Below are positions 37,743-46,036 of a stretch of DNA of 64,000 nt, in pieces. The notes under the pieces were generated by a model that searched no databases, was not told the DNA's origin, and saw nothing but the letters and a program-made list of their open reading frames with translations. The position numbers were made by a program, and so were the translations under genes. The DNA comes from Pseudoduganella lutea (lineage in GTDB: Bacteria; Pseudomonadota; Gammaproteobacteria; Burkholderiales; Burkholderiaceae_D). Numbering within the stretch: the first letter of the stretch is position 1; every line of letters begins with the position of its first letter. The stretch lies in assembly GCF_004209755.1 (NCBI RefSeq), contig NZ_CP035913.1:7378001-7442000 (forward strand). The letters are read 5' to 3'.

Positions 37743-39416
37743 ATGCCGATCTATGTCCAACACGAAGTCCTGGGCCGCATTCCCGACGTATTCAACGCGG
37801 AGGCGATCTGGCAGGCGCCGGGGCTGGCCCTGTTCGCGCGCCGCCCGCTGCTGCGCGACCTGCTGGAACGCTGCCCCCGCGAACAGCGCGGCAGGGCCGC
37901 GACGCGCTGCTTCACGCACGTGACGCTGCGGCTGCCGCAGGAAGATGTCGACGACGACTACCACCTCACCCGAGGCAACCGGGCGCGCGACCTGGCGCAG
38001 ACGCTGGCCACGCTGCACCAGAAGGACTTCGGCGACCTGCTCGGCGCCGACCAGGTGCGCTACCACGTGACCGGCGCCGACGACCTGCAACCCGGCGAGA
38101 TCGAGGTGCGCTTCGGCCATGCCGTCTACCTGCCCGGGCCGGACGAGAAGGTGCTGTTCCACGTGAGCGCGTCTACCGATTCGGCGGTGTGGAAGCCTGT
38201 CTGCCCCGTCTACCCGGACCAGCGGCTGGCCGTGATCGATGAAGCCAGCGCACCCGGCTGGCCGTTCGGCGCGGTGGGCACGCTGTTGCTGATCAACGAT
38301 GGCCCGGATGCCCAGCCGACCTTGCAGGTGCGCCCGAAGGACGCGCTGGAATGCCGGCGCGAGGAAGGCCGGAGCGGCCAGGCGACCTACGTCGTCACCC
38401 GCAAGGGCGACCCGCAGGGCAGGCGCCTGCTGCTGAAGGTCGAACGGGCCGGTGGCGCACCGGAAGCGCGACCGCTCATGCAGCCACTTATGCAGCCAAG
38501 CGCGCAACCGCTCATGCAACCAGAAATGCGACCGGACACGCAGCCGATGATGCAGCCGGTGGGCCGGCCCGCGGTCTGGCAATCGCGGCCGCAGGCCGCG
38601 CCGGTCCGCGGGCGCGCCGGCATCGGTGTCCAAGCCGCGGTGGACGATGGTACCGCCCTGCCCCAGGCCGTGGCGGCGCGCGCAGCGGCGGTTGGCGGCC
38701 AGACCGATGCAACGTTCGCGCCCGGCACGCGCCAGCGGCTGGTGCTGGCCGCGCTGGCGCTGCCCCGGCTGAGCCGTTATCGCGGCACGGGCGCCGCGGC
38801 GTTGTCGGTGCCGTTCGACCGCGCGCTCGCCGTCACCGCCCAGGCCGACCGTGCCCGCGACAACGGCGCATGCGGCGCGGCCGACGGCGCGCTGACGCTC
38901 GTCGTGGATGCCGACGATACGTTGCACGCAGTGACCGCGGCGGGCCGGGAACGCATTGCCCTGCCGGCAACCTTCGCGCCGGTCGGGGAACGCAAGCTGC
39001 ACGTGCAGGCGGTGCCACGGCAACTGGCCGAGCGCTATTGCGCACTCGTCGCGCTGCCGGTGCCGGTGGCCGTTCCCGTCACGCAGGGCAGCTTCGGTCG
39101 CGGCACGCCGGACCTGGCGGCGCTGCGCGTGCTCGACGTGCCCGGCCTGCTGGCGAGGGACGGTGCCACCGCGCCCGACACGCCGGACCGCCTTGGCCTG
39201 TCGCGCGCCGCGTTCGCGTTCGATGCGGGGCCGCAAGGCCTGTCGATCACGCGGCAGTCCGCCACGCAGGCGCTGTACCACCTCGACGCGGCACTGGGCT
39301 TCGTGGGCATCATCGATGGCGCCGCCAGCGAAGGCGTGGCGGGCAATGCGCCGTTCATGCTGCCGCCGGGGCACCACGTGGTGGCGGGCCATTACGTGCT
39401 GCGCTTCGACGCCTGA
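37743..39416 (+). CDS. Uncharacterised protein with Met/Gln/Pro repeats, possible degenerate FHA end
   Basis: This 557-residue protein has no signal or membrane segment. The N-terminal 230 residues form one predicted domain (ARDLAQTLATLHQKDFGDLL, EIEVRFGHAVYLPGPDEKVLF). A low-complexity linker at about 242-275 repeats PLMQP-like units. The C-terminal 90 residues (RLGLSRAAFAFDAGPQGLSI..., ending HVVAGHYVLRFDA) have the strand spacing of an FHA domain, but the usual Arg/Ser/His phosphothreonine contacts are not clear. It starts 3 bases after the SEDS stop with GGAG upstream. It is probably a cytoplasmic partner of the kinase and SEDS protein; this is inference from the operon. Confidence 0.65.
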   Translation: MPIYVQHEVLGRIPDVFNAEAIWQAPGLALFARRPLLRDLLERCPREQRGRAATRCFTHVTLRLPQEDVDDDYHLTRGNRARDLAQTLATLHQKDFGDLLGADQVRYHVTGADDLQPGEIEVRFGHAVYLPGPDEKVLFHVSASTDSAVWKPVCPVYPDQRLAVIDEASAPGWPFGAVGTLLLINDGPDAQPTLQVRPKDALECRREEGRSGQATYVVTRKGDPQGRRLLLKVERAGGAPEARPLMQPLMQPSAQPLMQPEMRPDTQPMMQPVGRPAVWQSRPQAAPVRGRAGIGVQAAVDDGTALPQAVAARAAAVGGQTDATFAPGTRQRLVLAALALPRLSRYRGTGAAALSVPFDRALAVTAQADRARDNGACGAADGALTLVVDADDTLHAVTAAGRERIALPATFAPVGERKLHVQAVPRQLAERYCALVALPVPVAVPVTQGSFGRGTPDLAALRVLDVPGLLARDGATAPDTPDRLGLSRAAFAFDAGPQGLSITRQSATQALYHLDAALGFVGIIDGAASEGVAGNAPFMLPPGHHVVAGHYVLRFDA

Positions 39417-39426
39417 GGAGCCGCCG

Positions 39427-39903
39427 ATGTCGTTCACCGATTATCACGGTATCGCCGCTTACGGGCTGGCGCTGGCGTTCACGCTGGTACTGGCAGCGTT
39501 CCTTACGCCGGCGCGCTGGTGGCGGCGGCCGACCGCGCGCGGCGTCGCCATCCTCGGCACCGGAACGTGGGCGTTCGGCGCACTGCTGCTGCATCTCGTC
39601 GCGCCGCCGATGGCGGGCGCCGTGCAAACTGACGTGCCGATGCAACAGGCGGCATCGTCTTTGCCGGCGAACGTGCCGGCCGCCGGGCAGCCCTACCGTG
39701 TCCACCGCGACCTGAACGTGCGCGACGCGGCCGGTGTCGGCGCGGCGCGGATGGCGGTGGTGCCAGCCGGCGCGGTCGTCACGCCGACCGGCGCGCGCCA
39801 CGGCGACTGGTGGCAGATCCGCTATGACGGCGCGGGCAGCGCACAGGCCACGCGAACGGGATGGGCCAGCAGCCTGTGGCTGCGCAGCGCGGCCGAGCAG
39901 TGA
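39427..39903 (+). CDS. Membrane-anchored SH3 domain protein
   Basis: This 158-residue protein has two N-terminal membrane segments (about 10-28 and 40-62) and then a bacterial SH3 domain (about 92-155: YRVHRDLNVRDAAGVGAARM, VPAGAVVTPTGARHGDWWQIRY, TGWASSLWL). Bacterial SH3 domains often bind peptidoglycan or its peptides, so it may link the membrane complex to the wall. GAGGAG lies six bases before the ATG. It follows the previous gene by 10 bases. Confidence 0.82.
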   Translation: MSFTDYHGIAAYGLALAFTLVLAAFLTPARWWRRPTARGVAILGTGTWAFGALLLHLVAPPMAGAVQTDVPMQQAASSLPANVPAAGQPYRVHRDLNVRDAAGVGAARMAVVPAGAVVTPTGARHGDWWQIRYDGAGSAQATRTGWASSLWLRSAAEQ

Positions 39904-40065
39904 CGGGAGGTTTTCGACAAGGTTGAGCAATCGCTACGGGGGCCGTGGGCCGGGCCGGCATGCGCGGGAATACGGGGCAAAAAGCACTGCTGTTCGGGGT
40001 AACGCCGAGTTGCCAACAGGATGCAAAAGCGCGTAAAGTCTCACTTGTCCCACCCCTGGCCCTCC

Positions 40066-41631
40066 ATGAATACTTGCCGCAACACCGATCACCCGCACTG
40101 CACCTTCTGGGTCGCGCCGGGTCAGCACGCCTGCGAAGCTGGCCACGACCAGCCCGCGGAGGCATCGGAACCGGCTGGCGCTGCGCCAGGCGCGCCATCG
40201 GAAGCAGCGTCGAGCTACGAGCTGCTGGCCGCCATGCGCAATGCGCGCGGCCCACAGGCCGATGTCCGGAGCGCGCCCGTGGCACCTTCGCATTCGACCG
40301 GCAACTACGCTTCGCCGATCCGCGTGCGGCCGCAGTTGCACATCAGCGGCTTCGATCCGCGCGCGGCCGGCGGCCGCCAGACGCTCAAGATGGAACTGCG
40401 CGGCATGCCGGGCGACTGCGCGCCGCAGCTGGCGATCCGGCTGTCGTCGGAACTGATCCGCAACGGCGTGTCGGACCAGCGCTTCGTGCGCGCCGTCGAT
40501 GGCGACTGGCGCCCCGTATTCGCCGAATTCTCGTCGCGCGACCGCGAACATGGCCAGTACCAGATCCATGCCGAGGTGCTCAGCCAGCATCCGGGCCAGG
40601 CCGGCCGCAAGTGGGAATGCACATTTGTCATCCTGGTGCCGCGGCTCGATGCCACGCTCACCGAGATCCACCGCATCTTCCTGTCCACGCACAAGAACGT
40701 GCGCGTGATGGCGGATGACGCGTCGATCGCCCGTGTCTCGGGCATGGGCGCCGACAGCATGGATATCGACGTCACGGCGCGCAATGCCGGCATCGCCCAC
40801 GTGGACCTGGGCGCAGCGGATGGCAAGGGCGGCAAGGTCGACCTGGGCTTTTCCACCATCGCGTGGGATGAGGACCTGATCGAGATCGACATGCCGCATG
40901 CCGGCCCGTCGCACCCGCATCCGAGCCACGCCGCCACGTTCGTCAACGCGGCACCGGAAGCCGGCGCCCAGCGCCACGTGCGCCTGTTCGCGCTGGAGGA
41001 ATGCGTGTTCGGCCGCATGGAGATCGTCGACCCGGAAGCGAACGTGCTGCTCAACCACTATGGCGCCGATGGCATCGACAGCGCCGGGCTGACGCGTCGC
41101 CTGTCCGGCCGGCACGCGGTGATCCGCCGCGGCACGCAGGGCTTTGAAATCGAGGACGTGTCCCGCTATGGCCTGCTGCTGGACGGCGTCTGGCCCGGCA
41201 AGCACAAGCCGGTGCCGCTGCGCCTGGGCATGAAGATCGAGCTTTCCGCCAGCATCAAGGGCATCGTCATCCTCGAGGTGACGGCGCTGATGCCGCATGG
41301 CGTGGTCCTGCACCGCATCGACGAGGGCGCGCACGCCGAATGCTTCGTCGTGCTGGCGCCGGACACGCATCCCGGCTATCCGCTGCGTCGCATGCAGGCG
41401 GCGCCGGTGGCCGCCACGCTGCCACCGCTGTTCCACCACGACGGCGGCTTCTGGCACCTGGACGCGGTGACCGGCAAGGAAACCGCGCTGGGGCCGCAGG
41501 CGCAACTGGACAAGCTGAGCCGCGTGCCAGGGCACACCCGGTTTGCCGCGGACCCGTATCCGGAGACTTACATCATCCGCACCGGCGCCATGGGCGCCGC
41601 GACAGTGGCCGGGGAAATGCATACCGCCTGA
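40066..41631 (+). CDS. FHA domain protein with N-terminal Cys/His cluster
   Basis: This 521-residue soluble protein starts with a short Cys/His cluster (CRNTDHPHCTFW...HACEAGH, residues 4-27) that looks like a small zinc site. A beta-rich middle (about 80-310) follows, then an FHA-like domain (about 325-420): FALEECVFGRMEIVD, TRRLSGRHAVIRRG, FEIEDVSRYGLLLDGV. The Arg and SGRH motif match the phosphothreonine-binding residues of FHA domains. It is a likely reader of phosphorylation by one of the two clustered kinases. The last 100 residues are unassigned. It begins 162 bases after the SH3 gene with no strong binding site. Confidence 0.82.
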   Translation: MNTCRNTDHPHCTFWVAPGQHACEAGHDQPAEASEPAGAAPGAPSEAASSYELLAAMRNARGPQADVRSAPVAPSHSTGNYASPIRVRPQLHISGFDPRAAGGRQTLKMELRGMPGDCAPQLAIRLSSELIRNGVSDQRFVRAVDGDWRPVFAEFSSRDREHGQYQIHAEVLSQHPGQAGRKWECTFVILVPRLDATLTEIHRIFLSTHKNVRVMADDASIARVSGMGADSMDIDVTARNAGIAHVDLGAADGKGGKVDLGFSTIAWDEDLIEIDMPHAGPSHPHPSHAATFVNAAPEAGAQRHVRLFALEECVFGRMEIVDPEANVLLNHYGADGIDSAGLTRRLSGRHAVIRRGTQGFEIEDVSRYGLLLDGVWPGKHKPVPLRLGMKIELSASIKGIVILEVTALMPHGVVLHRIDEGAHAECFVVLAPDTHPGYPLRRMQAAPVAATLPPLFHHDGGFWHLDAVTGKETALGPQAQLDKLSRVPGHTRFAADPYPETYIIRTGAMGAATVAGEMHTA

Positions 41632-41688
41632 CGGTAGGGCTGCCAATTGGAGTAGAAGCTCAACTTTTGCGATGATGTTCGGACGCTT

Positions 41689-41739
41689 GGTGTCGGACAT
41701 TTTTTCCGGGCGCTTTATCCGGAAAATGTGTCGGACACC
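41689..41739. repeat. REP-like palindrome, copy e1
   Basis: Arms GGTGTCGGACA...TTTTTTCCGG and CCGGAAAA...TGTGTCGGACACC. It is followed by CCGGTTTT, then, after about 30 bases, by GAAAACCGG at the start of copy e2. Confidence 0.85.
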
Positions 41740-41778
41740 GGTTTTAGCTTAGGAAATCGGCAACATCATGCGAAAACC

Positions 41779-41812
41779 GGTGTCCGACACCGAAAAGGCG
41801 GTGTCCGACACC
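41779..41812. repeat. REP-like element, copy e2 (two cores)
   Basis: Two direct copies of GGTGTCCGACACC (41779-41791, 41800-41812), each nearly palindromic, separated by 8 bases. It is the second half of the doublet that begins at 41689. Confidence 0.8.
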
Positions 41813-41873
41813 AGACCGCCGCCGCTGCTGACGCATCACCTACTACAAACCAAGCGGCGTCAGGGCCTTTGGT

Positions 41874-42188
41874 TTAGTCTGGCGCAAAAACCTGCTGCGC
41901 CAGGTTGTCGACGGTGACCGGGCTGTCGAAGAACGTCACGGTGGGATCGGTACCGTATTTGTCGGCGACGAAGGCCCGCCACGCTTCCGTGTACAACGCT
42001 TCGGCTTCGGCCCGCGAATTCCACAGGTAGACGCCACCGGCGGTTCCCCCATCCTCGGACAATACGTAATGCTTCTTTAACAGCCCGGGCACACCCTGGT
42101 ACGTGGGCGCCGTGCCGAGGAAGATGCGCCGGGCTTCCTCCGGGGTGATCGGCTGCGGCAACCTGAACGCGGTGATGGCGATGATCAT
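41874..42188 (-). CDS. YdhR-like monooxygenase family protein
   Basis: This 104-residue small dimeric ferredoxin-like barrel is of the YdhR/antibiotic-biosynthesis monooxygenase type: IIAITAFRLPQPITPEEARR, YQGVPGLLKKHYVLSEDGG and GGVYLWNSRAEAEALYTEAW. The specific substrate is unknown. AGGAGG lies five bases before the ATG. It is the last gene of the OsmC-pirin-YdhR unit, 40 bases after the pirin gene. Those neighbours suggest a role in redox or oxidative stress. Confidence 0.88.
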   Translation of the reverse strand: MIIAITAFRLPQPITPEEARRIFLGTAPTYQGVPGLLKKHYVLSEDGGTAGGVYLWNSRAEAEALYTEAWRAFVADKYGTDPTVTFFDSPVTVDNLAQQVFAPD

Positions 42189-42228
42189 GTCGGCCTCCTT
42201 GCCGGTGAGCTTTTGGAGCTCGATGAAC

Positions 42229-43122
42229 TTACAGATAGGTGCCCTGCGGCTTCGGCCGGTTCGGCAGCGGGATCCGTTCCGTTTCGCCCGGCACCTTGTC
42301 GAAACGGTCCGCCTCCCAGTCGTCCGCCGCCTGCGCCAGGCGTTCCTTCGAGGACGACACGAAGTTCCAGAACATGGAGCGGTGTCCGTCCAGTGGCGCG
42401 CCGCCGATGACGACGAAGCGCGCGCCGGCCGCCGACGTGACACGCGGTGCGCCCGACGCGTCCAGCAGCGCCATCGCATTCGCGGCGACGGCGATGCCAT
42501 CGACTTCCACGCTGCCGGTGACCGGGTAGATCGCCGCTTCGGCGGGCAGCGCATGCAGCGTGAGTTCCCGGCCGGGCTCCAGCGCCACGTCGAGGTACAG
42601 CGTTTCCATGTACGTCGGCACCGGCGACGTTTGCCCGAACGCCGAACCGATCAGCACGCGCACCGTGGCGCCGTCGACGGACAGTTCGGGAATAGCGGAT
42701 GCCGGCGTGTGCGAGAAATTCGGTTCGTCTTCCTCGTTCGCGCGCGGCAGCGCGGCCCACAATTGCAGGCCATGCATGCGGTGCGGGTGGCCCTTCAGGT
42801 CGACCGGCGCGCGCTCGGAGTGGACGATGCCGCGGCCGGCCGTCATCCAGTTGATGGCGCCCGGTTCGATGCGCTGGTACGTGCCGATGCTGTCGCGGTG
42901 ATCCATCGCGCCCTCGAACAGGTACGTGACCGTGGCCAGCCCGATGTGCGGGTGCGGGCGCACGTCGTGGTTGGCATCGAGCGGCACGTCGAGCGGGCCG
43001 AAATGGTCGAAGAAGATGAACGGGCCGACGGCCTGCTTGATGACCGATGGCAGGTAGCGGCGCACGATGAAGCCGCCGCCCAGGTCCTTGTCGTGGCCCT
43101 TGATCAGGTGCGCGATGTTCAT
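42229..43122 (-). CDS. Pirin family protein
   Basis: This 297-residue bicupin is of the pirin family. Metal-ligand motifs are HPHIGLATVTYLFEG and IVHSERAP (two His, then His and Glu). The N-terminal FFDHFGP and the C-terminal second cupin (about 190-260) fit the family. Some bacterial pirins are quercetin dioxygenases, others bind partner proteins; the role here is unknown. It starts 3 bases after the OsmC gene stop, in one operon with YdhR. Confidence 0.93.
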   Translation of the reverse strand: MNIAHLIKGHDKDLGGGFIVRRYLPSVIKQAVGPFIFFDHFGPLDVPLDANHDVRPHPHIGLATVTYLFEGAMDHRDSIGTYQRIEPGAINWMTAGRGIVHSERAPVDLKGHPHRMHGLQLWAALPRANEEDEPNFSHTPASAIPELSVDGATVRVLIGSAFGQTSPVPTYMETLYLDVALEPGRELTLHALPAEAAIYPVTGSVEVDGIAVAANAMALLDASGAPRVTSAAGARFVVIGGAPLDGHRSMFWNFVSSSKERLAQAADDWEADRFDKVPGETERIPLPNRPKPQGTYL

Positions 43123-43125
43123 GTC

Positions 43126-43524
43126 TTACCCCAGCGTGGTGGTTACTTCGGTCGTCACGGCCGTCATCAGCTTGTGCACGGGGCACTTCTCGGCCACGGA
43201 AAGCAGCTCGGCCCGCTGCGCCTCGGACAGGTCGCCGGCCAGGTGCAGCGTGACGGCCAGGCGGTAGGTACCCTTCCGTTCTTCGCTGTCGTCGCGCACG
43301 GTCGAGACCTGGATGTCGTCGACGGGGATGTTCTTGCGCTTCGCATACCACAGCACCGTCAGCGCCTTGCACGAGGACAGCGCCGCGTCGTACAGGTCGT
43401 GCGGCGATGGGCCGGCATCCGCGCCGCCCTCTTCCTGCGACACGTCGGCCGGAATCAGGTGGTTACGCACGTGGACGATGTGGCGCATCGGTTGGGTGGC
43501 ATCGCGGCGGACGGTAATGGTCAT
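43126..43524 (-). CDS. OsmC/Ohr family protein
   Basis: This 132-residue peroxide-reducing protein is of the OsmC type. The two reactive cysteines are in ALSSCKALTVLWYA (about 59) and AEKCPVHKLM (about 118). It probably reduces organic peroxides in the cytoplasm with thiols. AGGA lies five bases before the ATG at 43524. It is the first gene of the OsmC-pirin-YdhR operon, which lies between the two convergent envelope operons and looks functionally separate. Confidence 0.9.
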   Translation of the reverse strand: MTITVRRDATQPMRHIVHVRNHLIPADVSQEEGGADAGPSPHDLYDAALSSCKALTVLWYAKRKNIPVDDIQVSTVRDDSEERKGTYRLAVTLHLAGDLSEAQRAELLSVAEKCPVHKLMTAVTTEVTTTLG

Positions 43525-43612
43525 GCTGTTCCTTGCGGGAGGTTGAACTTCGTGCAATGTACACCTTTTCAGGGCCGCCTGCCCATCACCGAAAAGATGG
43601 ACCCGCCAGGCA

Positions 43613-46018
43613 CTACCCGAGCTTGCGCGCCACCCTGAAGCCCACCACATCGTTGGCCAGCAATGCCGAAAACCCGTTGCGCACGGCCGAGCGCACGTAG
43701 CGCGGCGGATACAGCCAGGCGCCGCCGCGCACCATGCGGCGGTCCGGGTCGCTGGCCACGTCGGCCGACTCCAGCCATTCGCTGCCGTCGAGCGGCGCGC
43801 CTTCGTAGTCGTCGTGCGCCACGTCCTGCGTCCATTCCCAGACATTGCCGTGCATGTCGTACAGGCCCCACCCGTTCGGCGGGAAGCTGCCCACCTTGCT
43901 GGTACCCCCGCGCAGTTCGCCGCGCACGCCGTCACCGAAGGTGAAGTGGCCGTCGTAGTTGGCCTGTTCGGTGCTGATCGTGTCGCCGAACGAAAACGCG
44001 GTGCGCGTGCCGGCGCGGCACGCGTATTCCCACTCGGCCTCGCTGGGCAGCCGGTACAGGGCGCCCGTCATCATCGACAGCCAGCGCACGTATTGCTGTG
44101 CGTCGTGCCAGCTGACGTTGACGACCGGGTGCCAGTCGTCCTGCTCGAAGCCGGGCGATGCCCAGTCGGCGCCGAGCGGCGATTCCCACGCCGTGGCGCG
44201 CACGAAGCGGCGCCACTCGCCCACCGTCACCGGATAGCGGCCCAGCGCGAACGAGCGCTCGATCGCTACCCAGTGCGTCGGCAACTCGCGCGCGAGCCAT
44301 GACGGTTGCGAGCCGGCCTTGCGCGCCAGCACGTGCTCGTGTTCGGTGCCGCCCATCTGGAAGCGGCCCGTCGGGATCAGCACCAGGTCCGGGCCCACGG
44401 CGCTGCCGTCCCGGAACCGGTCGCGCAGCACGCCGCTGGGGTCCGCCACCGGGCTGGCCGCCGTCGGCATCAGCGCCGCCAGTTCGGCCGCGTTGCGGGC
44501 CGCCTGGTCGCGGCGGGCCCGTTCCTGTTCCGCCTTGTAGGCCGCCTGCGCCTTCAGGAGCGTGGCCTTGCGCTGTCGTTCTTCCTCGATGGCGCGGGCC
44601 TTGGCGGCATCGGCTTCGCGGCGCGCCAGCAATTGCTGGCGCAACTGTTCCTTGCGCGCCTGCGCCGCCGCTTCCGCTTCCAGCCGGCGCTGCCGTTCCA
44701 GTTCGCGGCGCGCTTCATCCTCGCGCAGTTTCCTCACCGCCGCGGCCTGTGCCTCGGCGCGGCGCCGTGCCGCCAGCGCCTGCTCCTGCTGCACCTCCTG
44801 CTGCATCGCCAGGCGCCGCTGTTCCTGGGCCTCGGCGGCACGGGCCTGCTCCATCGCGCGCTGCTCGGCGTGCAGGCGTTCCTGCGCTTCCTTCAGCTGG
44901 GCGCGCTGGCGTTCGTGCTCGCGCCGCTCGGCGGCCAGCTGGGCCGCGGCAGCCTGCGCTGCCAGCTCTTCCGGCGACGGGCCGGCGGCGCGGCGCAGCG
45001 CGTCGAGCAGCGCCGTCACGCTGTCGCAGCGCTCCTCGTGGTCGAACGCGAAACCGCGCTGCAGCACCTGCCATTGCGCGTCATTCAGTCCCGGGGGCTG
45101 GGCGACCGCCACCTGCGCGGAGCGGCCGTCATCGAACGGCAGCGCGCCGGACAGCATCTGGTAGATCATCACCGCCACCGCGTAGACGTCCAGCTTTGGC
45201 GTTGGCGCGGCCTGCGAGGTGCCGATTTCCGGTGCCCGGTAGCCCGCCGTGCCGGCATTCGGCACGGCGGGCAGGCCGGCGCCGCCATCGCGCGAACGGG
45301 CGGCGATGCCGAAGTCGAGCAGCTTGATGTCGCCCTGCGTGGTGAGGAACACATTGCCGGGCTTGAGGTCGCGGTGCACGAGGCGGTGCCGCTCCCACGC
45401 GTATTGCAGGGCGCTGGCGACGGGGCGCAGGAGGCGCTCCACCTCGCCGAATGGCACGGGGCCGTGCTCGGCGAGCCACGCGTCGAGGTCCTGCCCGTCC
45501 AGGCATTCCATGATGATGAAGTAACTGGCCGTGGCCGGGTCCTGTGCCCATTCGTAGACGCGCACGATGTTGTCATGCGCCAGCCGGCGCGCCTGCGTGG
45601 CTTCTTCCACCAGCAGGCGGGCGTGGGCCGGGCTTTGCGTCAGTTGCGGCGGCAGGATCTTGACGGCCACCTGTTCGCTGTGGCCCAGTTCCGCATGCGT
45701 GGCCAGGTCGGTGGCCTGCCACACCTGGCCCATGCCGCCCATGCCGATCAGCCGCTCGATCCGGTAACGGCGGTGCTGCGGGCCGATTTCCTGGCCAGCC
45801 ATGAGGCCCAGCTCGGTGCCCGGGCGTGCCTGCCCCGGCGATGCCGGCGCCTGCATTGCGGACGCCTGCAATGCAGATGCTTGCGGCGGCGCGGTGGCGC
45901 CGGGCGTGTACTCGGCGTCGAGGATCGCGTTCTTGCGCCGCTCGAATTCTTCCGCGGAGAGCAGTCCGTCGTCATGGAGGGCGCGCAGTTCGCGGATTTT
46001 TTCCCTTGCCGTCTGCAT
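43613..46018 (-). CDS. SHOCT-Ser/Thr kinase-coiled coil-SUMF1 fusion
   Basis: This 801-residue multidomain protein has four parts. A SHOCT-like helix pair (about 4-36) comes first. A Hanks-type kinase (about 85-345) has GMGGMGQVW, K120 in VAVKIL, HRDLKPGN at 215-222 and DFG at 235-237. A long Ala/Arg/Glu/Gln-rich coiled coil follows (about 350-530). Last is a formylglycine-generating-enzyme-like (SUMF1) domain (about 555-800, with RYPVTVGEWRRF, YRLPSEAEWEYACRAG, MHGNVWEWTQD and RMVRGGAW). The kinase has all catalytic residues. In bacteria SUMF1-like domains are often non-catalytic sensors or binding domains. It is the last gene of the reverse operon, 18 bases after the SPFH-like gene. Confidence 0.92.
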   Translation of the reverse strand: MQTAREKIRELRALHDDGLLSAEEFERRKNAILDAEYTPGATAPPQASALQASAMQAPASPGQARPGTELGLMAGQEIGPQHRRYRIERLIGMGGMGQVWQATDLATHAELGHSEQVAVKILPPQLTQSPAHARLLVEEATQARRLAHDNIVRVYEWAQDPATASYFIIMECLDGQDLDAWLAEHGPVPFGEVERLLRPVASALQYAWERHRLVHRDLKPGNVFLTTQGDIKLLDFGIAARSRDGGAGLPAVPNAGTAGYRAPEIGTSQAAPTPKLDVYAVAVMIYQMLSGALPFDDGRSAQVAVAQPPGLNDAQWQVLQRGFAFDHEERCDSVTALLDALRRAAGPSPEELAAQAAAAQLAAERREHERQRAQLKEAQERLHAEQRAMEQARAAEAQEQRRLAMQQEVQQEQALAARRRAEAQAAAVRKLREDEARRELERQRRLEAEAAAQARKEQLRQQLLARREADAAKARAIEEERQRKATLLKAQAAYKAEQERARRDQAARNAAELAALMPTAASPVADPSGVLRDRFRDGSAVGPDLVLIPTGRFQMGGTEHEHVLARKAGSQPSWLARELPTHWVAIERSFALGRYPVTVGEWRRFVRATAWESPLGADWASPGFEQDDWHPVVNVSWHDAQQYVRWLSMMTGALYRLPSEAEWEYACRAGTRTAFSFGDTISTEQANYDGHFTFGDGVRGELRGGTSKVGSFPPNGWGLYDMHGNVWEWTQDVAHDDYEGAPLDGSEWLESADVASDPDRRMVRGGAWLYPPRYVRSAVRNGFSALLANDVVGFRVARKLG

Positions 46019-46036
46019 CGATATGCTGCCGTTCCT

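Noticed and set aside
41874..43524. OsmC-pirin-YdhR genes as part of the kinase/cell-wall system
   Set aside because: They form their own operon of common redox families bounded by REP repeats on one side; nothing in the sequence ties them to the envelope genes.
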